In this document: one piece after another, positions 15,126 through 34,484 of the stretch | How the letters are laid out: each line of letters starts with the position of its first letter | How positions within the stretch are numbered: position 1 is the stretch's first letter | Assembly (NCBI GenBank): GCA_001303545.1 | Contig: LJUA01000001.1 | Coordinates: forward strand, 1 to 40,211 | Length of the DNA stretch: 40,211 bases | Reading direction: 5' to 3' | DNA from: Dehalococcoidia bacterium SM23_28_2 | Lineage (GTDB): Bacteria > Chloroflexota > Dehalococcoidia > SM23-28-2 | Program-made: the position numbers and the translations under genes | Notes under the pieces: model-generated | The model's input: only the letters and a program-made list of their open reading frames with translations | Database searches by the model: none | What the model was told of the DNA's origin: nothing

Positions 15126-17024
15126 TTGACCGTCTTCGACATCGACCCGATTCTCCGGCAGGTGAGCAAGCCCGCCCGCTACAGCGGCGGCGAGTGGAAC
15201 TCCGTGGTCAAGGACTGGAGCCGCACGCCTCTGCGGGTGGCCCTGGCCTACCCCGATGTATACGACATCGGCATGTCCAACCTGGGCCTGGCCATCCTCT
15301 ACGAGGTCCTCAACCAGAAGGACGATGTCCTCTGCGAGCGACTATATGCCCCCTGGACGGATATGGAGCAGGCCATGCGCCAGGAGGGCATCCCCCTCTT
15401 CAGCCTGGAGACCCGCCATCCCTTGAGCGAGTTCGATGTCATTGGCTTCTCCCTGGGCTACGAGCTGACCTACACCAACGTTCTGAACATGCTCGACCTG
15501 GCCGGCCTGCCGGTGGTTGCAGCAGAGCGGCGGCGGGCCCTGCCCTTGGTCATCGCCGGCGGCAGCGGCGCCCTCAACCCTGAGCCCCTGGCCGACTTCA
15601 TCGATGCCTTCGCCCTGGGCGACGGCGAGGAGCTTGTCCTGGATATCGTCAACTGCGTGCGCCGCTTCAAGGAGAGGCATGGCCGATCGAAGAGGCTGCT
15701 TCTGCGGGAACTGGCCGCAATCGAGGGCATCTACGTCCCGCGCTTCTACGACGTGCGTCACCATCCCGATGGCACCGTCGCCGAGCTGAGGCCGATGGAT
15801 GCGGCCGTACCTCCTCGGCCCCGTAAGCGATTCGTCAAGAAGCTGCTACCGTCGCCCAGGCGGCCCATCGTTCCCTTCGCGCAGATAGTGCACGACCGCG
15901 CCGGCATCGAGATCCAGCGCGGCTGCACCCAGGGCTGTCGCTTCTGCCAGGCGGGGATGATCTACCGCCCCCGACTGGAGCGCTCTGCCGAGGAGGTGAT
16001 GGCCCTCGTCAGGGAAGTGCTGACTAGTACCGGCCATCGCGAGGTATCCCTGTTGTCCCTCAGCAGCACCGACCACTCCCAGATCGTGCCGATGGTGCGA
16101 GCCCTGAAAGAGGAGTTCGGCGATAGCATCATCATCTCCCTGCCCAGCCTGAGGGTAGACACCTTCTCGGTAGAGGTGGCCGAGGCAGTGGCCGGGCCAG
16201 GTAAGCACGCCATCACCTTTGCCCCCGAGGCGGGCAGCCAACGCCTGCGTCTGGCCATCAACAAGCCGATCGCCGAGGAGGAAGCCCTGCAGGCAGCGGA
16301 GGCCGCCTTCGCCCGCGGCTGGACAAGCATCAAGATGTATTTCATGGTCGGCCTGCCCACGGAGACCCCGGAGGAAGTTCAGGGAATCGTCGACCTGGCG
16401 GCAAAGGTGAAGGAGATAGGCCAGCGCTATCATGGGCGTCGTGCCCGCGTGCGGGTGAGCACTGCGACGCTTGTCCCCAAGCCGCACTCGCCCTTTCAGT
16501 GGGCTCGCCAGAGCAGCGCCGACGAGCTGAGCGTCAGGCACGACCTCCTGCGCAAGGGCTGCAAGCGGGCCGGACTGGAGTTCTCCTGGGAAGACCCAGA
16601 GCACAGCCTTCTGGAAGCGGTTATCTCCCGCGGCGATCGTCGCCTGGGGCAGGTCATCCAACGGGCCTGGCAGCTGGGCTGCAAGTTCGATGCCTGGCAC
16701 GAGCACCAGGATTGGGGCCGCTGGCAGCAGGCCTTCCAGGAGTGTGGCCTCGATCCCGCCTTCTACGCCCATCGCGAGCGGGGGCTGTTCGAGAAGTTCC
16801 CCTGGTCCCACATCGATGTCGGCGTCAGCGAAGCCTACCTGCGCGGGGAGTGGCTGAAGACAACGAAAGAGGCAACCACCGCCGACTGCCGCAATGAGCT
16901 CTGCAACGTATGCGGCGTGCAGCGGCTGCAAGCGGAGGGCTGCCTGGCCAAGGTCGACGAGCTGACCCGCAGGCAACGAGGTCAGCGAACCCCTCATCTA
17001 GAGGAGCCCATGCAGGTCCCCTAG
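15126..17024 (+). CDS. B12-binding-like radical SAM protein (TIGR03960-type)
   Basis: Predicted iron-sulfur radical SAM enzyme of about 632 residues. The N-terminal half (DVYDIGMSNLGLAILYEVLN, GFSLGYELTYTNVLNML, GDGEE) has the Rossmann-like B12-binding-domain arrangement of this family. The radical SAM cluster motif is RGCTQGCRFCQAGM (CxxxCxxC, Cys267/271/274). A second Cys group (CRNELCNVCG with a later Cys) sits near the C-terminus. GAGGTGG at 15114-15120 lies five bases before TTG 15126, so this start is preferred over GTG 15117, which is part of the ribosome site. The reaction is unknown; relatives are often encoded near ribonuclease E/G and ribosomal protein genes, and this copy is not. 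Confidence 0.9.
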   Translation: MTVFDIDPILRQVSKPARYSGGEWNSVVKDWSRTPLRVALAYPDVYDIGMSNLGLAILYEVLNQKDDVLCERLYAPWTDMEQAMRQEGIPLFSLETRHPLSEFDVIGFSLGYELTYTNVLNMLDLAGLPVVAAERRRALPLVIAGGSGALNPEPLADFIDAFALGDGEELVLDIVNCVRRFKERHGRSKRLLLRELAAIEGIYVPRFYDVRHHPDGTVAELRPMDAAVPPRPRKRFVKKLLPSPRRPIVPFAQIVHDRAGIEIQRGCTQGCRFCQAGMIYRPRLERSAEEVMALVREVLTSTGHREVSLLSLSSTDHSQIVPMVRALKEEFGDSIIISLPSLRVDTFSVEVAEAVAGPGKHAITFAPEAGSQRLRLAINKPIAEEEALQAAEAAFARGWTSIKMYFMVGLPTETPEEVQGIVDLAAKVKEIGQRYHGRRARVRVSTATLVPKPHSPFQWARQSSADELSVRHDLLRKGCKRAGLEFSWEDPEHSLLEAVISRGDRRLGQVIQRAWQLGCKFDAWHEHQDWGRWQQAFQECGLDPAFYAHRERGLFEKFPWSHIDVGVSEAYLRGEWLKTTKEATTADCRNELCNVCGVQRLQAEGCLAKVDELTRRQRGQRTPHLEEPMQVP

Positions 17025-17063
17025 AACGCCGGAGAAGGGCGATCGCCTACTTACCCCATTACG

Positions 17064-17092
17064 TTGACACCGAAAGAACGCGCTGCTATCTT
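17064..17092 (+). promoter_or_regulatory. Promoter of the DsbA-VKOR pair
   Basis: Consensus TTGACA (17064-17069), 17-bp spacer, TATCTT (17087-17092); predicted start near 17099, just before the ribosome site AGAGAGG and the ATG at 17113, so the leader is very short. Confidence 0.8.
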
Positions 17093-17112
17093 CGATCCCA
17101 GAGAGGTCATGC

Positions 17113-17937
17113 ATGGGCAGAAAGGCTCGAAGGCGCCGCGAGAAGAAAAGAGCTGCCAGAGTAGCCGTAGACGTCAAGGTCGAAGTCTCGGAAGAACCCA
17201 AGCTACCCCCAAGGCACCGGGAGAAGAAGAGGCCCACCACACCAAGCAGCCGCCTTCGCTATCAGAAGATTTTGGCGAGTGTGGCGGCGGCAGCGGTCGT
17301 CGCTACTGTCCTGATCATCATCAGTCTGGCCCCCTGGGAGAGCGACGGCCAGACCACGTCCTCCGAATTCATTATCCCTTCGCCAAGGTCAGCCGACATC
17401 CCCAGCCAGGGGACCACCCTGGGAGACCCGGCCGCCCCCCTCACTATCGTTGAATACTCTGACTTCCTGTGTCCCTACTGTACCCGCGCCGCTCTTGAGA
17501 CTGTTCCTCAGATAGAGGCAGAGTATGTGGCTACAGGCAAGGCGAAGCTGGTGTTCAAGCATTTCGTCGTTCATGGCGAAGAGGCCGCGCTCGCGGCAGG
17601 AGCCGCCGAGTGCGCCAGTGAGCAGGACGCCTTCTGGCTGTATCACGACATGCTATACCTCAACGCGGGCAGGGTTGACTTCACCATCGAGAACCTCAAA
17701 CAGTTCGGCGAGGAGCTCGGTCTGGACACGGACTCCTTCAATGCCTGCCTGGATTCGCAAAGCTACATGGACAAGCTGGTGGCGGATGTCGATGAGGCTC
17801 GCCGGCGGGGGGTCGAAGGCACCCCTACCTTCTTCGTGGGGCAGACCGAGATTGTAGGGGCCCAGTCGTACAGTGCCTTCCAGACGGCTATTGAGGATGA
17901 GCTGGCAAGGCTAGTTGAAACGAGTGAAGAAGGGTAA
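17113..17937 (+). CDS. Membrane-anchored DsbA-like thiol-disulfide oxidoreductase
   Basis: Catalyses disulfide formation in exported proteins. The product has 274 residues. A very basic cytoplasmic N-terminus (GRKARRRREKKRAARV) is followed by a single membrane anchor at about 52-72 (ASVAAAAVVATVLIIISL). The outside thioredoxin/DsbA domain runs from ~100: VEYSDFLCPYCTRAAL has the CPYC redox centre (Cys120, Cys123), and GTPTFFVG carries the cis-Pro. The helical insertion between them is typical of BdbD/DsbA. The ATG follows AGAGAGG. Its end overlaps the VKOR gene by 23 bases, so enzyme and re-oxidising partner are made together. Confidence 0.94.
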   Translation: MGRKARRRREKKRAARVAVDVKVEVSEEPKLPPRHREKKRPTTPSSRLRYQKILASVAAAAVVATVLIIISLAPWESDGQTTSSEFIIPSPRSADIPSQGTTLGDPAAPLTIVEYSDFLCPYCTRAALETVPQIEAEYVATGKAKLVFKHFVVHGEEAALAAGAAECASEQDAFWLYHDMLYLNAGRVDFTIENLKQFGEELGLDTDSFNACLDSQSYMDKLVADVDEARRRGVEGTPTFFVGQTEIVGAQSYSAFQTAIEDELARLVETSEEG

Positions 17938-18391
17938 GGCTCAGGTTCTGCCCCCAGTGGGCGACCTGATGAGATGGGGAGCTCTGGCCGTGCTGGCCGT
18001 GGCCGGCATGAGTGTATCGGCCTATCTTACCTACAGCCACTATGCCGACCAATCCATAATGTGCGCTGGCCTGAGTGGTTGCGACGCTGTGGAAAACAGC
18101 GAGTACTCGAAGCTGGTTGGCATTCCGGTGGCCCTGATGGGCGCGCTATTCTCCGCCGGTCTTCTGGCGCTGGCGCTGAGTCGGATGGCCCGTTTGCCCC
18201 TGGCGGAGGAGTGGGCCCCGCTGGCGGCCTTCAGCATGACCCTGAGCGGTGTCGCCTTCGCTGCCTACCTGACGTACTTAGAGCTGTTCGTCATCGAGGA
18301 CATCTGCATCTGGTGCACTACCTTCGCCGCCATCGTCACTGTTGCCTGGCTGATCACCCTCGTCGATGTCTTAGCGCTGGCCAGAGAATAG
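17915..18391 (+). CDS. Vitamin K epoxide reductase (VKOR) family protein
   Basis: Membrane quinone reductase homologue that re-oxidises DsbA-type proteins, replacing DsbB. The product has 158 residues with four or five hydrophobic helices. The quinone-side active site is DICIWCTTFA (CxxC) near residue 132, and the outer-loop pair is in MCAGLSGCDAVENSEYSK, with the conserved Ser after it. The probable start is TTG 17915 (AAGG upstream), overlapping the DsbA-like gene; GTG 17924 is an alternative. The final TAG lies in the terminator stem at 18391. Electron transfer with the adjacent DsbA-like protein is inferred from family and gene order. Confidence 0.93.
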   Translation: MKRVKKGKAQVLPPVGDLMRWGALAVLAVAGMSVSAYLTYSHYADQSIMCAGLSGCDAVENSEYSKLVGIPVALMGALFSAGLLALALSRMARLPLAEEWAPLAAFSMTLSGVAFAAYLTYLELFVIEDICIWCTTFAAIVTVAWLITLVDVLALARE

Positions 18392-18420
18392 GCCCTGAGC
18401 GACTGATTCCGCTCAGGGCC
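18391..18420. terminator. Bidirectional hairpin between VKOR and rpoC
   Basis: Perfect 10-bp inverted repeat GGCCCTGAGC/GCTCAGGGCC with a 10-base loop, beginning at the last base of the VKOR stop codon and located between two convergent genes. No strong U-run on the plus strand; the minus strand continues TATTCTCT, weakly U-rich. Confidence 0.65.
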
Positions 18421-18456
18421 CGCTAAGCTCAGGACTACTGGCTAGAGAGACGGCAA

Positions 18457-26722
<8,266 letters not shown>

Positions 26723-26852
26723 GTACAAAAACCCCCTAAGGGCAGCTAATGTCCGCGGCCCCTCTCGTGGCTAGAAACACACAAGCGGCTATGCTGAATA
26801 GCTAACAGGGGAATAGAAACTTGGGGAATATACGTCCCGCCATCAAAAAGCT

Positions 26853-26882
26853 ATTCTACCCTATCTTTCACACATTTGTCAA
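26853..26882 (-). promoter_or_regulatory. Promoter of rpoB-rpoC
   Basis: Minus strand TTGACA (26882-26877), 18-bp spacer, TAGAAT (26858-26853), predicted start near 26846. This leaves a ~125-base leader that ends with GCCCTTAGGGGGTTTTTG just before the ATG. That stretch contains a small CCC-TTA-GGG loop plus U-run, but the same Gs are needed as the ribosome site. Confidence 0.85.
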
Positions 26883-26934
26883 CTCTTCATTCCTAAAAGA
26901 CTCCAATCCTTTTCCGTCCACCGTTCGCTCGTGG

Positions 26935-26959
26935 TATAGTTACGTTGTCTACCAGACAA
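26935..26959 (+). promoter_or_regulatory. Possible prs promoter -10 with an overlapping palindrome
   Basis: In the 404-bp gap between rpoB and prs, TATAGT (26935-26940) is followed by the perfect palindrome TTGTCT-ACC-AGACAA (26945-26959), which would cover the transcription start like an operator. The -35 at 17-bp spacing is poor (TTCCGT). A second -10-like TATATT lies closer to prs, also without a good -35. The rest of the gap holds the rpoB promoter and leader, and nothing else I recognise. Confidence 0.35.
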
Positions 26960-27126
26960 ACCCTCGCTCACCAGCGCCGGCCGGAAGCAAATAGCTTTCG
27001 GCTTTCTTCTTCCTGCATGCCGTTTGGGCCCGGCAAGAGGCTCGCTCGCTGGCTTCATACCGTTTCCCGCGTCCCTTGTGCTATATTGGTGTTGGCTAGC
27101 AGAGCGAAGCAAGGAGAGATTATGTA

Positions 27127-28068
27127 GTGTATCAGGAGTTGCGTGTATTCAGCGGCAACGCTCATCCGGAGCTTGCCAAGGACGTCTGCGGCTACCTGGA
27201 GACGCCTCTAGGACAATGCGAGGTCTTCAAGTTCAGCAACGAGAACATCTTCGTGCGCTTTTGCGAAAACATCCGCGCTCGCGATGTCTTCCTGGTTCAA
27301 CCCATCGTCTCCCCGGTAAACGACCGCCTGATGGAACTATTCGTCATGATCGACGCCGCCAAGCGGGCATCGGCGGGCCGGATCACGGCCGTCGTTCCTT
27401 ACTACGCTTATGGGCGCAGCGATAAGAAGGACCAGCCGCGTGTGCCCATCACCGCCCGTCTGGTGGCCAACTTCCTGGAGACGGCCGGAGCTGACCGCCT
27501 GCTGACGGTAGACCTCCACGCCGGACAGATCCAGGGCTTCTTCAACATCCCGGTGGATGAGCTGACCGCGCTGTACATTATCAGCCGCTACTTCAAGGAG
27601 AAGAACATCGCCAACCTGACGGTGGTGGCCACCGATGTGGGCGACGCCAAGCGCGCTCGCAATGTGGCCGGTCGCCTGGATGCCCCGCTGGCCATCGTGG
27701 AAAAGCGCCGACTCGGTAACGACCAGCGGGCGGAGGTTGTCAATATCATTGGCGAAGTCAAAAGCAAGAACGTTCTCATTGTGGACGATGAAGTGGATAC
27801 CGGAAGCACTATGGTAGCGACCATGGAAATACTACGGCAGCACGGAGCCGTCGACATCTACGTTTGCTGCACCCACCCTGTGCTCTCCGGCCCGGCCATC
27901 CAGAGGATCGAGCAGGCACCCATCAAAGAAATGGTGGTGACCGACAGTATCCCCCTGCCCGTAGAGAAACGTTTGCCCAATATCACCGTCTTGTCTCTGG
28001 CACCCCTGCTGGGGGAAGCCATACGACGCATCCACACCGGCCATTCGGTGGGAGAGCTGTTCCAGTAA
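27127..28068 (+). CDS. prs: Ribose-phosphate pyrophosphokinase
   Basis: Makes PRPP from ribose 5-phosphate and ATP for nucleotide, His and Trp synthesis. The product has 313 residues, typical of class I. Motifs: VFSGNAHPELAKDV at the N-terminus, VVPYYAYGRSDKKDQPR (ATP-binding flexible loop region), TVDLHAGQIQGFF, and the PRPP loop VLIVDDEVDTGSTM. The start is GTG 27127. AAGGAG at 27111-27116 is better spaced for an ATG at 27122 that is followed at once by TAG, so a start-stop pair sits just before the gene in another frame. No other start in the prs frame fits. secA follows after nine bases. Confidence 0.96.
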   Translation: MYQELRVFSGNAHPELAKDVCGYLETPLGQCEVFKFSNENIFVRFCENIRARDVFLVQPIVSPVNDRLMELFVMIDAAKRASAGRITAVVPYYAYGRSDKKDQPRVPITARLVANFLETAGADRLLTVDLHAGQIQGFFNIPVDELTALYIISRYFKEKNIANLTVVATDVGDAKRARNVAGRLDAPLAIVEKRRLGNDQRAEVVNIIGEVKSKNVLIVDDEVDTGSTMVATMEILRQHGAVDIYVCCTHPVLSGPAIQRIEQAPIKEMVVTDSIPLPVEKRLPNITVLSLAPLLGEAIRRIHTGHSVGELFQ

Positions 28069-28077
28069 GGGTTGGTC

Positions 28078-30840
<2,763 letters not shown>

Positions 30841-30857
30841 TTGACTCTGCGATCCGG

Positions 30858-31610
30858 ATGAAGAGAGCGGAAACACCCATGAGCGGCATCGCTGACGACG
30901 GCAAGGCAGTAGAGGTCGGGCAACTGTTGCCCGAGCTGTGCCAGGAGGTGGCGAACGGCAAGCCCTGGTGCATCGCCCTCCTGCAAACCGTCGCCCGCTG
31001 GCCCCTGCCCGGGGAAACGGTGGGCAAGCGTCACTACCGCTACCTTGTCGGCGGTGAGGCCTTCGACTGGCTTCTACTGGCGGAGCGCCTATGCGAGGCG
31101 GTGGGTGACCTCATCCCTCGGCAAGAGCACGAAGCGCTGGTATTCTTCGGTCAGCTGCCCATCGACCTCAGCGAGGAAGAGTTCCGCCACCTCATGGGCC
31201 AAGCCAAGTATCGGGCTCACCTCAACTACTTCTACGGCGTCATCCTGGAGGAGATACTCCAGTTGGTGATCGAAGAGGATGTCCGCAAAGAGCAGCGATC
31301 GCGTGTGTGGGAGAACCACCTGTCGGTAGACGAGGAAGCCTTCCGGCGCCTCTATGGAAGCTCCCACCGAGAGCTGTTGTGTCAGTTTCGGCGGGAGCAA
31401 GATACGACCGATAACACCACCGTCTCTCTGACGGAGGTCAAGGAGTTCACCTACTGGTTGTTCAAATATCGTCTAAACTACTGCGATCCGGCCAAAGTGG
31501 CTAGCGACACCCACCGCGCTCTGGGCATGCTCCGCCGTCTTGAGCCGTGCCGGACGCGCTGCTTGGGCAACGCTCTTCGGGAGCCCCCCAGCGTCATCGA
31601 GATCCCTTAG
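30858..31610 (+). CDS. Hypothetical protein, soluble, family not recognised
   Basis: I do not recognise this ~250-residue product. It is predicted soluble, with no signal peptide or membrane segment, mostly helical and charged. Distinct blocks: VARWPLPGETVGKRHYRYLV, GEAFDWLLLAERLCEAVGDL, ALVFFGQLPIDLSEEEFRHL, YFYGVILEEILQLVIEEDVR, then VKEFTYWLFKYRLNYCDPAK. Codon use resembles its neighbours and the frame is long and undisturbed, so it is a real gene. Start uncertain: ATG 30858, ATG 30879 (codes SGIADDG), or GTG 30819 overlapping secA; none has a strong ribosome site. It lies directly after secA on the same strand, so co-transcription is likely, but a secretion role is not shown. Confidence 0.75.
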   Translation: MKRAETPMSGIADDGKAVEVGQLLPELCQEVANGKPWCIALLQTVARWPLPGETVGKRHYRYLVGGEAFDWLLLAERLCEAVGDLIPRQEHEALVFFGQLPIDLSEEEFRHLMGQAKYRAHLNYFYGVILEEILQLVIEEDVRKEQRSRVWENHLSVDEEAFRRLYGSSHRELLCQFRREQDTTDNTTVSLTEVKEFTYWLFKYRLNYCDPAKVASDTHRALGMLRRLEPCRTRCLGNALREPPSVIEIP

Positions 31611-31631
31611 CGGCTGAACCAACAGAGGCCA

Positions 31632-31660
31632 CGGCCGCCGCACAGTCTGTGCGGCGGCCG
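31632..31660. terminator. Strong bidirectional hairpin between the unknown gene and livK
   Basis: Perfect 13-bp GC-rich stem (CGGCCGCCGCACA with TGTGCGGCGGCCG) and 3-base loop between convergent genes, 22 bases after one stop and 23 before the other. No U-run on either strand, so it may act as a Rho-aided terminator or 3'-end stabiliser. Confidence 0.65.
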
Positions 31661-31682
31661 CTCCAGCCCCACAGATTGCCGT

Positions 31683-32990
31683 CTACTGCTCCCTGAAATT
31701 GATTATGTCGCCGAAGTACTCCCAGGTGCCCTTGCCATTCTCGTCTATGCCAGCAATCAGCAACTTCATTTGTTCGACCCCGTAGTGGTCGTCCTCGCTG
31801 AGGTCGATGAGGATGCCCGGTATACCGATGTCGCCCTGGTAGTCATCGAAGATCGTGTGGACGGCGTCCATCAGGCCCTGTCGTGTCAGGTTGTCACAGG
31901 TAGCGCGCAGAGCCTCGACGGTCAATTCCCCCACCAACTGGCCTTCGACGGTGAAGTTGCCGGCGGGCATGTTGCCGTACTCGTCCATGATCCGATGGTG
32001 CTCGGCTATCACCGGGTCATCGGTCCAATCCGCCATCTTGTTGCCCTGGAGGGTGATAACCCCCTCCATGAGCTCCGGCGATGCATAGTCGAACATCATC
32101 GCGTCTGCATTGACGTAGCCAATGAAAAACTGGGGATGCCAGCCCAGGCGGTCGGACTCCTTGATCAGCTGAGCACATCCCGGCGGGATACAGGCGCCGT
32201 GCACCACCTCAGCTCCGGAGTTCTTCAGGTTGATGACCTGAGACCGAACGCTAACGTCAGTGGGCTCATAGGTCTGCTCGGACACTATCTCGTTCTTCTC
32301 GGGGTCCAGGCCGTTCTTCAGGCCGGCCAGCTCGTCCTCGCCGAACTCGTCGTTCTGGCCGAAGAAGCCCACCTTCTTGCCGGCGTAATTCTCCGAGATG
32401 TACTTGCCGATGATTGTCCCCTCGACATAGTAGTCCGGCAGGATGGCAACCGACCAGGGATGCGCCTCAGGATCAGCAGCCCACATGTGAGCCCCGGACA
32501 TGATCCACAGGTCCGGTATCCCCTTCTCGTTCAGGTCATCCCAGACGGCAGCGTGGGCGGCAGTCCCCAGACCAGCGATCATGGCGAAGATGTGGTCCCG
32601 CTCCAACAGCTTGGCGACCGCTTCCACCGCCCCCGACGGCAGGTACTGATCGTCCTCCACCTTGTAGACGATCTCGCGACCGCAGACGCCCCCTTCCTCC
32701 GCATTGACGTACTTGAAGTAGGACCTTACGCCGTCCAGCACGGGAGCGTAGGCCGCCCCCATAGTGCCGCTCAGGGCGAAGTGGGCACCGAGGATTATCT
32801 CAGTATCGGTGATGCCTTCGTCCGGCCCCGCCACGGTGGGGGTCTTGTCACCAGTGGGGGTCTCGGCAGCGGCAGGAGTGCCGGTGGGGGTTTCCTCCCC
32901 CTCCTCATCATCCCCGCAAGCCACCACCAGCACCAAGAGCAAAGCCGCTATGCCGATCAAGCTGAGCCACATTCTACCTAGCTTCCACAT
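31683..32990 (-). CDS. livK: Substrate-binding lipoprotein of a branched-chain amino-acid type ABC transporter
   Basis: Extracytoplasmic receptor for the adjacent permeases, 435 residues. The signal is MWKLGRMWLSLIGIAALLL followed by VLVVAC, a lipobox with Cys25, so the protein is lipid-anchored. A Thr/Pro/Ala linker (GTPAAAETPTGDKTPTVAG) follows. The mature part has the type I periplasmic-binding fold: ILGAHFALSGTMGAAYAPVL, VNAEEGGVCGREIVY, KKVGFFGQNDEFGED, and FTVEGQLVGELTVEALRA. ATG 32972 (AGG nearby) is an alternative start. A TACAAT box at 33095-33090 with a poor -35 may give extra transcription in the 198-bp gap after livM. The ligand could be an amino acid, amide, urea or aromatic acid. 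Confidence 0.9.
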   Translation of the reverse strand: MWKLGRMWLSLIGIAALLLVLVVACGDDEEGEETPTGTPAAAETPTGDKTPTVAGPDEGITDTEIILGAHFALSGTMGAAYAPVLDGVRSYFKYVNAEEGGVCGREIVYKVEDDQYLPSGAVEAVAKLLERDHIFAMIAGLGTAAHAAVWDDLNEKGIPDLWIMSGAHMWAADPEAHPWSVAILPDYYVEGTIIGKYISENYAGKKVGFFGQNDEFGEDELAGLKNGLDPEKNEIVSEQTYEPTDVSVRSQVINLKNSGAEVVHGACIPPGCAQLIKESDRLGWHPQFFIGYVNADAMMFDYASPELMEGVITLQGNKMADWTDDPVIAEHHRIMDEYGNMPAGNFTVEGQLVGELTVEALRATCDNLTRQGLMDAVHTIFDDYQGDIGIPGILIDLSEDDHYGVEQMKLLIAGIDENGKGTWEYFGDIINFREQ

Positions 32991-33188
32991 AGCTGCACCA
33001 ACATCCTTTCTTGGCTACTCTGCGCCTGCCCGTTTCGCTCATGTGCTGAGCTTGAAATCGATGCCTTAATCACAAACGAATGCTTCATCATTGTACCCGA
33101 AAGGCTCCGCCCCATCCACCACCCCTTCACCTGTAGAATCACCGCCACCTCCGACGAAAGCTCCCTCCTAGACGCTGTCGCCGCCCTT

Positions 33189-34484
33189 CTATCTTTCGGC
33201 GTCTGAACGCTCATCGGAGGCATCCTCCGAGGTGACAAACCCTGGCGGTCCTCTTGAGCCCCTGAGGGCCCCCACCCAGCGACCATAGCCGCGTGTCGCC
33301 CCTCGCACAAGTGCCGGCAACCACAAGCTATAGGTAATCGCCAGGGCCACGACCAGGCCAACGATAATGCCCAGCGATCCGCCGGCCAGTTCGCTCACCG
33401 CAATGGCAGCGACAATGCCCAGCGCTGGCCCACCCAGGGCAACTCTACGCTCGCTGGGCTTCCTGAAAGCCAACCACATCTGAAAGCGGCGGATGGCTCC
33501 CGCCATACCGTAGGGCATGATGGTCACCACTACGATGAGCAAACCGCCGTACAGGGCCCAGGGGACCTGCTCAGCCATCGGCCCCTCGCCTAGCGGCAAG
33601 AAGTCCGAGATGTCGTCCACCATCTTGAAGCTGATAGCACCCAAAATGGAACCCAGAATGGAAGCCAAGCCGCCCACAACAATGGTGGTCAGGAAGTTTA
33701 TCGACCGCAGGACGTTGAAGCTCTCCGGAGCGATATAGCCCACAATCTGAACGTAGGCGGCCCCAGCGATGCCGGCGAAGATGGCGCTGATGGCGAAGGC
33801 TATGGTCTTGTAGCGAGGCACGTTGATGCCCATTGACGCCGCCGCCACCTCGCTGTCGCGGATGGCCACGAAGGCCCTGCCCACTCGGCCACGGATAACG
33901 TTCCAGGCAATCAAGGTCATGACCACGGCGAGGAATAAGGCCACGAAGTAGGACCACTGGTCCTGGGTCACCATATCTCCGATGAAGCCGGGCGCGGTTG
34001 ACCAATCCCCCCTCACGCTGATCCCCTGCGTGCCGTGTGTCAAGCCATCGTACTTCTTCAGAACCTGAGGAGCCGCCAGGGCCAGGGCCATCGTAGCCAT
34101 GGCCAGATAGGGGCCACTCAGCCGAAGGGCCGGAATGCCGACGGCTAACCCCAGGGCACCGGAGACGACGGCAGCCGGGATTAGGACCGCCCAGAAGGGC
34201 CAGCCATGGTCGGCCATCAGAATAGCCGCTGTATAGCCGCCGGTGGCCACGAAGGCGGTGTGGCCCAAGGAGATCTGACCGTTGTAGCCGGTGAGGATGT
34301 TAAGGCCCAGGGCCACCAGCACCCAGACGCAGGCGATGCTGGCTTGAATGGTGCGATAAGTGCCGAACCGCATGGGCAGACCATCCGGCAAGGCGTGGCT
34401 GAAGGGCAACCAGTAGATCAAGAAGAAGGCAAGAAAGGCGAAGCCTAAGATCCTCAGCAACAAGGGCGAGCTTAGTCGCATCAC
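33189..34484 (-). CDS. livM: Branched-chain amino-acid type ABC permease (LivM)
   Basis: Inner-membrane permease of the Liv/HAAT family, 431 residues, longer than the usual 310-360. Core family segments: LGLNILTGYNGQISLGHTAF, LRLSGPYLAMATMALALAAP, GRAFVAIRDSEVAAASMGIN (the EAA-like cytoplasmic loop that meets the ATPases), and the following SAIFAGIAGAAY. Extra C-terminal membrane segments (LGIVAAIAVSELAGGSLG and IIVGLVVALAITYSLW) and a charged tail (SEDASDERSDAER) explain the length. The start overlaps the livH stop (GTG 34484 or ATG 34481), so it is coupled to livH. Confidence 0.93.
   Translation of the reverse strand: MMRLSSPLLLRILGFAFLAFFLIYWLPFSHALPDGLPMRFGTYRTIQASIACVWVLVALGLNILTGYNGQISLGHTAFVATGGYTAAILMADHGWPFWAVLIPAAVVSGALGLAVGIPALRLSGPYLAMATMALALAAPQVLKKYDGLTHGTQGISVRGDWSTAPGFIGDMVTQDQWSYFVALFLAVVMTLIAWNVIRGRVGRAFVAIRDSEVAAASMGINVPRYKTIAFAISAIFAGIAGAAYVQIVGYIAPESFNVLRSINFLTTIVVGGLASILGSILGAISFKMVDDISDFLPLGEGPMAEQVPWALYGGLLIVVVTIMPYGMAGAIRRFQMWLAFRKPSERRVALGGPALGIVAAIAVSELAGGSLGIIVGLVVALAITYSLWLPALVRGATRGYGRWVGALRGSRGPPGFVTSEDASDERSDAER

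Noticed and set aside
27122..27127. ATG 27122 as the prs start after a frameshift
   Set aside because: It is followed at once by TAG, and the prs frame from GTG 27127 already matches the family N-terminus, so no frameshift is needed.
31632..31660. Classical intrinsic terminator
   Set aside because: The 13-bp stem is perfect but neither strand has a following U-run, so it is listed only as a terminator-like hairpin.
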